From NCBI GenBank assembly GCA_905250115.1, contig CAJNOI010000066.1:80955-144954 (forward strand): 64,000 nucleotides of DNA, in the 5' to 3' direction. Source of the stretch: Adineta steineri. Taxonomy: Eukaryota; Rotifera; Eurotatoria; Adinetida; Adinetidae. A program made the translations under genes and the position numbers. The notes beneath the pieces were generated by a model that made no database searches, had not been told where the DNA came from, and saw only the letters and a list, made by a program, of their open reading frames with translations. Positions 24,360 through 34,285 of the stretch are shown one piece after another; position 1 is the first letter of the stretch, and each line of letters opens with the position of its first letter.

Positions 24360-25379
24360 ATGTCTACTACTCGCCTCGAATGCTTGCCTACTGAACTATG
24401 GTTACTACTTTTTCGCTATTTCGATCTACTTGAAATCGTGTATTCCTTCTCGTTTCTCAACAGAACCATCGATCGTTTGATTCGATCGTCCCATGTTTCT
24501 TTCCAGCTGCACATTCATGATGATGCTTATCTTACGCAACTGTTAGAGAGGCGCGTTCCTTCGTTTCACAATATTGTCTCACTACGTGTCGAAACCCGTC
24601 TACGCAAGGATCAGGCAGAACAACTATTCCGTTTAATCTCTCAACAGTCTCGTTTATCTCATGCCCATTTTGAACATGTGAGAACAAACTTTATTTGTTC
24701 GTGTCTCATTCCCTTGGCTCATCAATTGACCAGTCTATCTATTCATAAAAGTATGTCCGTTAAACTGCTTGAACAAATCTGTCGTATACCTCATCTTCAT
24801 ACGCTCGAAATCAACTTTGGTGGTAGTATTGACGGCCGTCTGACTTTTTGTCTACCACCAAATATTATCCGATTGGTTCTGGGTGCCAATATTCACCGTT
24901 TACCGCTCGCCTCTCTTCTTCTCATTATCCCCCACATTCATTCTATCACATTAACCATACGATGTGGAACTTATTTAAATGTTTATGGTAGAGTACTACC
25001 ACTATTAAGAAATCTAACGCTATATTTGGAGAAAGCACACTTTTCTGTGGTTCAACAACTTCGAGCGATTTGTCCTGTCAATTTGAGCAATATGACTTTG
25101 AAGGGAAATGGATTCTTGGAGATCACGCGAGACATCGATTCATCTCTATGGCAAAACATTTTAATTGGTATTATGACAGTTCGAATTGATTTACGTATGG
25201 AATGTTATATAGCATCGAATGTAGAACACGTTCTTGAAGACGAGGATATATGTCTACTTAGAATGACAATCGAACGCGAAGAACAGAACTTTTCTCAACT
25301 AGGCATATCACTTGTGTATCTGGATGCATGGGATGAACCCAACAACGTTTGTTTTCTTAGAACGGAAAATATAAGCTAA
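24360..25379 (+). CDS. F-box protein with leucine-rich C-terminal part
   Basis: Single exon, 339 aa. An F-box sits at residues ~5-45 (LECLPTELWLLLFRYFDLLE, then FSFLNRTIDRLI). The rest has regularly spaced hydrophobic stretches such as LISQQSRLSHAHFEHV, LAHQLTSLSIHKSM, ICRIPHLHTLEINFGG and LRNLTLYLEKAHF, resembling degenerate leucine-rich repeats. F-box proteins connect substrates to SCF ubiquitin ligases through Skp1; the substrate here cannot be inferred. No signal peptide or membrane helix is seen, so it is probably cytosolic or nuclear. Its base composition is less AT-biased than the neighbouring receptor genes. The start is the first ATG and it directly opens the F-box. Confidence 0.75.
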   Translation: MSTTRLECLPTELWLLLFRYFDLLEIVYSFSFLNRTIDRLIRSSHVSFQLHIHDDAYLTQLLERRVPSFHNIVSLRVETRLRKDQAEQLFRLISQQSRLSHAHFEHVRTNFICSCLIPLAHQLTSLSIHKSMSVKLLEQICRIPHLHTLEINFGGSIDGRLTFCLPPNIIRLVLGANIHRLPLASLLLIIPHIHSITLTIRCGTYLNVYGRVLPLLRNLTLYLEKAHFSVVQQLRAICPVNLSNMTLKGNGFLEITRDIDSSLWQNILIGIMTVRIDLRMECYIASNVEHVLEDEDICLLRMTIEREEQNFSQLGISLVYLDAWDEPNNVCFLRTENIS

Positions 25380-25804
25380 TACGATTTGAGGAAAAGAGTG
25401 AAATTATTGCGTCCTTCTAAAATATACATCCACACCCATCCTCAACTGTAGTGTCTACTAAGTAAACATTCAAAGGAGAGTATTTAATGTGAGGAAAAAA
25501 TTAAAGGTAAGAATAGTTTTGTATTGAATTTTTTACACTTTGCCCATGAATTAATCAAAATAAAATGAGTATACAAGGGATGATCATATTGCCGGCGCTT
25601 CAATCTATTTTATGTGTTCTTACTCATCGAATGTAAGAGTGGTTTTAACCAAACTGGTCCTATTTCTATTATTCATAAACAAATTTTATCATATAAAGAT
25701 AAGAACACAGCAATATCTTTTTAGATAAAGATAATATTACTCATTTTTGGTTACTGTTGTGTCGTATATAATATAAAGTTTTTAAGTCAATTTTGGAAGA
25801 AAAC
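25380..25804. other. Spacer with half telomere-like motif
   Basis: Contains ATCCACACCCATCCTCAA at about 25427-25444, shortly after the F-box stop, without an obvious partner arm. Otherwise AT-rich and empty. Confidence 0.4.
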
Positions 25805-27550
25805 ATGCATCACAATCAAATGTACGGTAAGTATTTTCAATGCATCGGTTTAGATATACATGCATAGACAAAATGTCAAAATAGCAAAAACAACACTGTT
25901 AATGGATTGATTCCATCCGATAGGGCGAACTAAATTCAAAAACTTGAACAAGTTTCTTAAGAGTTAGAGTCATCGATCCCTAAAATCATTTTCACTATTA
26001 ATCTGTACGTGATTATGTACACTGACGCATCGATACATATCCTTAGACTATGAAAGTGGTCATCACGGCGTTGCGTTTACCAGCTTCCACATTTATTAAT
26101 CATTTTATTAATTTTTGTAGCCATTTTGTGTCTGGTTTCATTATTCGCCATCATTGCCCCAGGAAAGTTGGCAGCTACTACTACAACCATCGAAACGCTG
26201 CTACGATCAAGAAAAAACATATTAATATCGCCAGCTCTACCCGTAACCACTGTGCATCTATCAGGTAAGCTTTGAACTAATTCTTTTTAATACCTGCAAA
26301 GATTTTTGGAAACCAAGTAAGTTACTCAATGCTTAGTATAAACAAAACAAATGAAATTATAGTTATTCCTTCCGTGATGCTTTTAGAGTGATATCTACGA
26401 TTATGTTTTCAACAAGTCAAGAGAAATGATGTAGATAGCAGTCATCTTCAGTTAATGAAATAATCACAGAGATAATAATTATATCTTGACGATATAGAAC
26501 TTTTTGCACATAATCAGATGACCTGCAAGGCCCAAAAATATGTGTTTTCTTTTAGAATGGTCTAATACCGGAAGTATGATTTATCGAAGAGCGCTGCATA
26601 CATCATCCTTATTGACGAATGGAAAAGTTTTAGTTAGTGGCGGAGTGAATAGTACTGATTATTATAATAACAGTACTGAGTTGTATGATCCATTGACTGA
26701 AGCTTGGACAGTTAGTGGTAGAATGAATTGTGTACGAGCTATGCATACAGCATCTGTTTTAATGAACGGAAAAGTTTTAGTTGCTGGAGGAGATGATAGC
26801 CGAAATACTTTAAATACTGCTGAATTGTATGAGCCAACAACAGGCATTTGGACAATGACTCGTACAATGAACTTTCGACGATTCGGTCATATGGTCTCCA
26901 TATTACCAAATGGAAAAGTACTAGTTATTGCTGGATCTAATGGTACACGTTTTCTAAATAGTGCTGAGCTATATGACCCATCAACTGAAACTTGGACAAC
27001 TACTGGTAAGATCGGTGTCGCACGGTTTGATTTTACTGCATCCGTACTCACTAATGGAAAAGTATTAATTGCTGGTGGAGTAACTGATGAGAATGTTGGA
27101 CAGGGTACTGAATTGTATGATCCATCAACAGGAAACTGGACAGCTGCAGGAAACATGAATACACAACGATTTGGTCACACAGCATCCATATTAACAAACG
27201 GGCAAGTACTAGTTGCTGGTGGATTTAGTGATAAGTTTATAAATATAGCTGAGTTGTACGATCCATCGACCGGAATTTGGACAATTACGGGTTCAATGCA
27301 TAATGCAAGATCTTTTCACACAGCATCTGTATTAAATGATGGAAAAGTGTTAGTTGCTGGTGGATATAACTCAAGTGGTTTTTCAAATAGTTCGGAATTA
27401 TATGATCCATTAACGAGAACTTGGTTGATTACTGATGGACTTCATCATTCGCGATTTCAGCATACTGCAACTGTTTTAAAAAATGGAAAAATATTAATCA
27501 CTGGTGGAAGTATTAACAATGATTTTTTGAATAGCACGGAAATATATTAA
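25805..27550 (+). CDS. Membrane-anchored Kelch-repeat protein
   Basis: The main exon, 26556-27550, encodes seven Kelch-type blades with units such as HTASVLxNGKVLVAGG followed by AELYDPSTGIWT, a complete six- or seven-bladed propeller. It is preceded by an exon ending at 26264 (phase 1, G|GTAAGC) that encodes a type-II signal anchor (LLIILLIFVAILCLVSLFAI) and a Thr-rich stalk (AATTTTIE), so the propeller should face outside or the lumen. The 5' end is not clean: a likely first exon, 25805-25826 (MHHNQMY, phase 1), splices to 26047, but that frame hits a stop and only joins the membrane segment after a one-base shift near 26062-26080. This is either a sequence error or a damaged gene. The bacterial-looking repeat style leaves room for horizontal origin. 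Confidence 0.7.
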
Positions 27551-29708
27551 TCATTTTGAAATTGATGAACATAGTAGATAATTTTTTATATCGAGGGTGT
27601 GAGTGTGGGTGTTGATATCGTATTTTGCACACAAACACCCTCACTCACACCCTCAATAATTGCATTGAAAACTCATGCCGCTACGTTTTATTGAACAAAA
27701 TCAAACTGAATGAATAGCAATTATCAAATGTAAACAACTACAAATAGCTACCATATATCGAGATAATAATTGTCTCAATATTAAATAACTTAAGTGAGAC
27801 AAAAATAATAGCGTTTGAAATTAATTACACTTTTGCATAATGATAAAGGGGGAAAACTGATTTTTTAATTTCAAATTATTTTGAATTAGTAGAGATCACT
27901 TTGTTCTCCAATAGTGATAGCACTGTCCTCGCATAAAAAAAAAGTAAAAAAGAATTATTGAATTATCATTGATTATTAGAAATCGATTTTTAATGAATTT
28001 TTAATCAAATAATCCATTTAAATATGATTTTTGCGAAAACTTTCTTTTATAAGAATCTCTGATGAATTTTACATTGATCTTCACAAAAAAAACTGGCCGA
28101 TTATATATGAGTTATATTCATACAAAATATTTGGCTCCTTTTATAGAATACTGATGTGCAGTTTAAAAGTTTTATAGATTATTTCTTTACTAATTCTTGA
28201 TAAACTAAAGTTAGTTACTTTTCTATTGAACTTTTACAAGAGATGTTGAAAAAAGTCGATATTTCCAAAAACAGTTTTGTATTTTAACAATTCTTTTTCA
28301 GATTACATTCATTTCATTTAGGAACATCTGTTTACCGTGTACTGATTGTAAAATGTACTTCCTATAAAACTTCGAGATTTTGAATGTGTTTCCATAATAA
28401 AAATATCAACACTTTTATTACCATGCTGAATAGTTTGTTTTCTTTTTCAGTCATTTTAGATAGATATATGAATCAAGATAATAAATAACAAATAATATAA
28501 CGAAAACATAGCTTCAGTACAAAATTCATCTACTAATTACATAATATCCTCGGAACATTCGATATATTAATTCTCAAATATTCGTAAAAACCTCAACAAT
28601 TTGGTTTTCAAAGAAAAAAACACTTTCTATTCATTGAAACTTCTAAAATCAAAAAATTTTCTAAGCATTAGAAAATGAACCTCTCTTGCAAATCTTTTTT
28701 TCTTCAACCAGGTAAAACAAAGTAGTATTGTCCCAATGTTCTGAGCGTTACAAAATAAACATCTCGTGCAAATCTTCTTTTCTTAAACAACATAAAGAAG
28801 ATTGGAGCCTTTCAAATAACATACTCAAGCAAATAATCTCATATCCTCAAAAACAGAAAAAAATTATTCATGCTAATTGTTTTATCACAACATTCACGCT
28901 GTAATAGAGAATTGCGATCTCAACTAAATTCTGAATTGACATGCGATATATACAAATCTTTTTTTAAATTTTTTTAACTACATTTGAAAACTTTTTTAAT
29001 CTACATGTCCATACTAGAGATGATCGTAGATAATTTATTACGAAGTTCTAGAAATAGTTCTGGTATATATATTGTGCCATTACAGGATTAAATAGAATTA
29101 AAAGAACACAAATCTTTTAAAATCTCACTTAAATAATTGTAAAAATCTTGGTAAAATCTTTGAATATCTCGAGAAATGGTGAATAATAGTGGGGGAGAAG
29201 TTTTCATTTAATCTGTCTGCAATCGACACAAATCCAATAAATTTCGGACGGTATTAGATCAGAACTTTGCGTTATTAGTTGTTTCCCTATGACCGGATTT
29301 TGATGATTACAGCAATATCTGACGAGTCGATGCGATAGACATCGATCGGATGTTTCCCGAGGTTATCTAGTCCGAAATCCGTTAGTTAGAAATCCGATAA
29401 AATTTCATTTGGCGTCGGTAGGTTTTTACCGGGAATTCGACATCGGATCCGATAGTTTCCTGTAGGGTTTACAGGTCGGATTGAATGACTTGGGTAGACA
29501 CAAAAGATTTTCTATGAAAAAAGAAACATCGTCACACTAGTAATTAAAGACTTTTATCATCTATCGTGACAATAATTTCTGCTAAGATGCCTCATAAAAC
29601 ATAAATCACAAGAAAAAGATTCATATTTTTTTACATTCAGTTTTAGATTTTTCAGCAAAAGAAGAAAAACACAAATTATAAACAATATATCATTTTGAAT
29701 AAATTAGC
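27551..29708. other. Intergenic, 2.1 kb
   Basis: A palindrome at 27593-27654 follows the Kelch stop closely. 27660-29190 is very AT-rich with no gene. 29190-29480 is a visibly more GC-rich patch with repeated CGGAT and TCCGA words. From about 29505 the sequence matches the upstream block of the other GPCR genes. Confidence 0.5.
27593..27654. terminator. Telomere-like palindrome, 42 bp after the Kelch stop
   Basis: This is the best hairpin of the family: GAGGGTGTGAGTGTGGGTGT pairs with ACACCCTCACTCACACCCTC at one mismatch, with a loop of about 20 nt. Its position directly after a gene could affect transcript 3' ends, but this is inferred only from placement. Confidence 0.45.
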
Positions 29709-30777
29709 ATGTCATTATCGTCCGTCTCTGATGGAATTCTTAAATTTGCTACGCAATACTCGATTTATACTGGTTGTATTATAACTAGTTTTGGTGTTAT
29801 TGGTAATGTGTTGAATCTTCTCGTTTTTACTCAATTAAAACTATTTCGAACTAATCGATATGCATTCTATATAACTATTGAATCAATCACCAACTTCATT
29901 TATCATTTTTTCTCCATTAGTCTAACTATATTAATATCAATATATGGAGATGATGCAACAGGACGTTTTTTCATCTGGTGTAAATTAAGATATATATTGG
30001 CGCAAACATGTACGCTCACCACTTTTTCGATGATATGTTTTTCTGCTGTTGATCAGTTCTTTTCAACAAATCATCATTTCCATTTAAGACAAATGTGCAC
30101 ATTGAAACTAGGTCGTTATTTTGGGTTTATATTTATTTGTTTTGCAATCATTCATAGCATTGCGCTTGGGTCTTCTTATGGTATTCAGCCAACATTAGGA
30201 TGTATCATATCGGATCATACATGGATTCAGTACTCAACATATTTCTTTTATCCAGTTTTATTTGGGTTTCTACCTGTTGTAACTGCATCATCATTTAGTA
30301 TGTTAGCTTATCATAATGTTCGTCATATAGTTCGACGGCAATTACCCATTCTTCGTCGTAAACTAGACAAACAAATAACAGCAATGGTTCTTATGCGTGT
30401 AATTGCGTTCGTTTGTTTGACACTACCTAATACTGCTTATCGTATCTATTCCATTAATTTTCCTATACCACCAAGTACACCTATGGCATATGCAATTGGT
30501 AGGTTGCTTCAAACAATTCTTCTTTCTATCAATAATATAAATTATATGGTAAAATGATTTTCTTTGTTGATTCATATTTCAAGTTTTTGCTTTCATTTAG
30601 ATCAACTTTTATATTTTTATAATATTCTCACCACGCTTTCGTCGTCAAGTGAAAATTGTTCTAGTGAAAAAATATTGGCAACGATGGAAATATTGGTGTT
30701 GTCACACAAATAATCGAATTGAACCTTTCAATATTGAACCACGCAATTCACAAGTGGAATCTGAAGAAAATATTTAA
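29709..30777 (+). CDS. GPCR 1 of the array, rhodopsin-like
   Basis: Exons 29709-30548 and 30601-30777 (phase 0, 52-bp intron); 338 aa. TM1 is IITSFGVIGNVLNLLVFTQL with the family G-N pattern. Cys in IWCKLRYIL (TM3) and GCIISDHTW (ECL2) can form the usual disulfide. The DRY position reads AVDQFFSTN. The last helix is split by the intron: INNINYM joins INFYIFIIFSPRFRRQ, giving an NPxxY-like end. Exon 2 adds a cytosolic tail with WKYWCC, a likely palmitoylation site, and ends EENI. The fold resembles peptide (FMRFamide-type) receptors common in rotifers; the ligand is unknown. It is the leftmost of six same-strand copies and the only one with Tyr rather than Cys in the FRTNRxAF motif. Confidence 0.85.
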
Positions 30778-30830
30778 CTGTTCATTCATTACATAAATAT
30801 ATTAATTCTCATATGTCTTGTTGTTCTTGA

Positions 30831-30870
30831 CGGTGGATATGAATACTGTATTCACCGAGCATCCACACCC
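30831..30870. repeat. Telomere-like palindrome
   Basis: CGGTGGATATGAATACTG pairs partly with the C-rich arm GCATCCACACCC. It lies 54 bp after the GPCR 1 stop and 60 bp from the end of the JmjC-like fragment. Confidence 0.4.
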
Positions 30871-30929
30871 TTCTTTTTATTTGAGCAACTTTTGAAATCT
30901 TTTAAATAAAACTAATTTATTTAACTTAC

Positions 30930-31506
30930 CAATAGTTTTCTTTGATGATTATTTGTATATTGACATTGCTGTTCGATTGATTGAATAATAGGTGGAGATG
31001 TATCAAAAATATTCATTTTATGTAAGCATTTCATCAAAAAAATCTTCCGATGAAAATAATCACTATTTAAATGTGTTTCATTTTCAAATTGATAGAATTT
31101 TTTCGAATTAATTGATTCATCAGATATATTCTTTAAGAAACCTTCTCTAAAAGAAATTTATTAAAATAAGTTCAAATAAAACTTACTCATATACATCATT
31201 AATAAATGAAATATCTTTAAATATACTTTGATTAAAGAATTTCACATGATAAAATAATAATTTCATTTGGATATTGAATTATTCTATGATAATTTATAGT
31301 ATATTCATAATGCATTGATGGATCAATAAGAATATTTTTATGTTCAATACATATCGATGGTTTTTTTTCTTCTAATATATTTTCAAAAAGAAGTCTTTCT
31401 TTCCACGATAATAGATACCAATTATGAATCTCACCTTGATAATGATAATTAAATTGAAAAAGATTTTCTTTATGGGAGTATAATAGAAATATAGCACCAG
31501 GTCCTT
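30930..31506 (-). pseudogene. Decayed JmjC-domain gene fragment
   Basis: Minus-strand frames read GPGAIFLLYSHKENLFQFNY, then YQGEIHNWYLLSWKERLLFE and NYHRIIQYPNEIII. This follows the JmjC pattern HxE...SINYxHxGxxKxWY...VYRxxQxxGEFV of KDM4/KDM5-type demethylases. A one-base shift (around 31250) then gives YHVKFFNQ, matching YHSGFNQ with the second iron-binding His. A GTAAGT/TTTTAG intron follows, and a second exon-like block EEGFLKNISDE runs to a donor at 30930. Histidine and Glu of HxE are retained, but the frame is broken and both ends of the gene are missing. The upstream end stops at a telomere-like repeat. Family assignment is by eye. Confidence 0.5.
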
Positions 31507-31594
31507 GAGGGTGTGAGTGTGGGTGTGTGGGGTGTACGTATTAGTGGAATGAATCATTTAACGCTCATGTACACCTTCACCATCGTCAACCCTC
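31507..31594. repeat. Telomere-like repeat at the JmjC fragment break
   Basis: GAGGGTGTGAGTGTGGGTGT continues into GTGGGGTGTACG, with a partner arm TGTACACCTTCACCATCGTC and AACCCTC at the end. A similar unit including GTACGTATTAGTGGAATG recurs at 56719-56797, so at least 70 bp is a dispersed repeat rather than a chance motif. Confidence 0.6.
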
Positions 31595-31710
31595 GAAAGA
31601 AATATAAGAAAAGAAGATCATTCAATCAGATGCATGTTTCAGTTCCAATGAGACTTCTATAGAATCTTATAGTTACATTTAAAGCATTTGGTCAAAATTC
31701 TAGAACATTC

Positions 31711-31980
31711 TTATTGGGCAATGAGAACAACATCAACATCTAATTTCAGTTTGATAGGTATGGTACCACTCGGTACTGAAGAATGAATTAAATTAATTTT
31801 AGAAAAACTCCCATGTATATAATTTCTATGAATACTATTAACATATATCAAAAGTTTGAGAATAAGAATGGAAATAAACGGTTGACCAATTGATTTTATA
31901 GAGAAAAAAAATATAAAATAATTAACATCGTCATTAATTCTAATTTTAAATTTAAGAGAAAATGAAATTCCTTTCTTCAC
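31711..31980 (-). pseudogene. Repeated coding-like remnant upstream of GPCR 2
   Basis: A minus-strand open frame of 89 codons ends NLIHSSVPSGTIPIKLKLDV. Related sequence lies at 56829-57140 (VIHSLLSSSTTSIKLKLDVD), at about 48490-48640 (with a frameshift in the same segment), and in weaker form near 36380-36480 and 39170-39260. It travels with the GPCR unit at 0.5-1.3 kb upstream. I do not recognise the family; it could be an old neighbouring gene carried along by the tandem duplications. Confidence 0.35.
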
Positions 31981-32019
31981 TTTTTACATACTTATTAAAT
32001 TTAATCTCTTAAAAGGCTA

Positions 32020-32449
32020 CCGACAATAATGTATTGCGCAGATGAATTAGAGCACGTGTCCAATAATTGCATTGTTGCTTAATTAAATAATTTCATGATA
32101 TGTTTTTTTTGACATGAAACATTAATAGACATTCTCGTTTTATTATTTATGTGTAGGTACCGCAGAGGAAAAACATCATTCTTTCATCTTTTATACAAAG
32201 TACAAAGCGTTCTAGTGAGAAATTCAAATATTATTTTATTAAATTTAAATTCTATATTAAAAATTAATATGTCATACTAGTAATTAAAGACTTTTATTAT
32301 CAATTGTGACACTAATTTCTATTAAGATGCTTTATAGATAATAAATGACAAGGGCAGATTCATCCTCCTCTTTATATTAAAATTTAGATCTTCTAGAAAA
32401 AGAAAAAGAACATAAATAATAAAGAATATATTCTTTTGAATAAAGTATC
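32020..32449 (+). promoter_or_regulatory. Conserved upstream block of the GPCR genes
   Basis: Shared with the regions before GPCR 3 (about 36600-37069), 4 (39395-39760), 5 (48820-49529) and 6 (58075-58445). Recurrent words are ATGTATTGCGCAGATG, CATTCTCNTTTTATTATT with TGTGTAG, ACTAGTAATTAAAGAC and TTTTAGATCTTCTAG shortly before the start codon. It is likely to hold the promoter and a 5' UTR intron acceptor (TTTTAG). Conservation may also simply reflect recent duplication. Confidence 0.35.
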
Positions 32450-33522
32450 ATGTCATCGTCGTCAGTCTCTGATGGAATTCTCAGCTTTGCTATACAATAC
32501 TCGATTTATAGTGGTTTTATTTTATTTAGTTTTGGAGTTATTGGTAATACGTTGAACCTTCTCGTTTTTACTCAATTGAAACAATTTCGAACTAATCGAT
32601 GTGCATTCTATATAACCATTGAATCAATTTCCAACTTCATTTATCAGTTTTTCTCCATTAGTCTAACTATTTTAACATCAATATATGGAGATGATGCAAC
32701 AGGACGTTTTCTCATTTGGTGTAAACTCAGATATATATTGGGACAGACATGTGCGCTCACTACTCTTTCTATGATATGTTTCACTGCCGTTGATCAATTC
32801 TTTTCAACAAATCATCATTTCCATTTAAGACAAATGTGCACATTGAAATTAGGTCGATATCTTTCGTTTATATTCATTTGTTTTGCAGTCACTCATAGCA
32901 TTGCGCTTGGGTCTTCTTATGGTATTCAGCCAACATTGGGATGTATTATATCGGATCATACATGGATTCAGTACTCAACATATTTCTTTTATCCAGTTTT
33001 ATCTGGGTTTCTCCCTATTGTCATTGCATCATCATTTAGTATCTTAGCTTATCATAATGTTCGGCATATAGTTCGACGACAATTACCGATTGTTCGTCGT
33101 AAATTAGACAAACAAATCACAGCAATGGTTCTTATGCGTGTAATTGCCTTTGTTTGTTTGGTATTACCTTATAATGCTTATCGTATCTATGCGACTAATT
33201 TTCCTACATCACGAAGTGTGCCTATGACATATGCAGTTGGTCGATTGCTTCAAGCAATTCTTCTGTCTATCAACAATATAAATTTTGTTGTAAGTAGATT
33301 TTCTTTTCTAATTTATAGTTGTAAGATTTTGACTTATTTTAGATCAGCTTTTATACTTTCATATTGTTCTCGTCACGTTTTCGTCGCCAAGCAAAACTTG
33401 TTTTAATAAAAAGATGTTGGGAACGATGGAAATACTGGTGTTGTCACATAAATAATCAAATTGAACCTGACAACAATATTGAAGCACGTAATTCACAAAT
33501 AGAATCTGAAGAAAACATCTAA
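32450..33522 (+). CDS. GPCR 2 of the array, rhodopsin-like
   Basis: Exons 32450-33289 and 33343-33522 (phase 0, 53-bp intron); 339 aa. TM1 is ILFSFGVIGNTLNLLVFTQL, the DRY position is AVDQFFSTN and the cytosolic tail begins LFSSRFRRQAKLVLIKRCW. A ~110-bp stretch through TM4-ECL2 (SIALGSSYGIQPTLGCIISD and HTWIQYSTYF) is almost identical to GPCR 1, while TM1 shares SGFILFSFGVIGN with GPCR 6, so the gene is a mosaic. The tail ends IEARNSQIESEENI, identical to GPCR 3, and the 3' UTR is also near-identical to that copy. Complete, with no breaks. Confidence 0.85.
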
Positions 33523-34285
33523 CTGTTCGCTAAATAAATAAGTTGATTAATTTTCATATTTCTATTTTGTCTCTTTATAATAAATCATCAAATTGTATTA
33601 CCTGAGTAACTATAATCTTAATTTTATTGCATATTCAAGTCGAGAAGTACGCTAATCTTTTCTGAATAGGATTGTAAATCGATGTCGTTTTGCCGGTATA
33701 TATTGTTAAAGATATTTCTCAAATTATCAAAAACAGGCTTTAGTATATGCAATCGATCATCAGTTTGTTGTTGCTGACTGTCATTGAAATGAAGTTAGAA
33801 GTAAATCAACTAGATAAAAGTATTTTGTATTATTGTATATATTAAATTAAACTATTTTTAGAAAAAAAAGTGTTTAAAAATATTTTAGAAAGTTTGGAAT
33901 AGTGTTAAATTTTACTTAATAAAGTACGAAATAGTACGAAAAGTGTTATAATCGTACTTTTTTAATATGAATAATATTTACAAGTTGTTTTTAGACACTT
34001 TTCTTTCACATCGATCCAGAACCGAATAGTTACCCTCATCTTTAATCGCTTAAAACCAATATTTAAAAAGGAATTAATATTCGTTTGTCGAGAACTTCTC
34101 GATTTCTGTTATGCACACAAACGAAGTACACAAAAAGTTTTCTTGATAAGAAATTCTCTGTTTTCGGTTGATGTTCTGAAATCGAGATGATAGTATATAA
34201 GTATTGTATACTCTCGTATCACTTTTCATTTTTTATTTTTTTGTTTTTTTCATTTTTAGTCGTAATAGAAACGAAGTCTTGCGAT
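33523..34285. other. Spacer with a short piggyBac remnant
   Basis: 33677-33794 carries the transposase remnant described separately. Otherwise AT-rich. The TTTTTAG at about 34247-34259 is a plausible 5' UTR acceptor for the next gene. Confidence 0.45.
33677..33794 (-). pseudogene. piggyBac transposase remnant (short copy)
   Basis: The minus strand reads LHFNDSQQQQTDDRLHILKP then VFDNLRNIFNNIYR, the FLHFNDN...DRLxKIRPxxDxL segment of DDE_Tnp_1_7 (piggyBac) transposases. It lies at the same distance after GPCR 2 as the longer copy does after GPCR 3, so it was duplicated with the GPCR unit and then decayed further. Confidence 0.6.

Larger units (their letters stand above)
30778..32449. other. 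Spacer between GPCR 1 and 2
   Basis: Holds a palindrome at 30831-30870, a decayed JmjC-like fragment on the minus strand at 30930-31506, a second palindrome at 31507-31594, and the conserved GPCR upstream unit from about 31598. Confidence 0.6.

Noticed and set aside
26050..26268. 72-codon frame starting MKVVITALRLPAS as the first Kelch exon
   Set aside because: It is out of frame with the anchor segment and with the phase-1 donor at 26264; the frame with LLIILLIFVAILCLVSLFAI joins the Kelch exon correctly.
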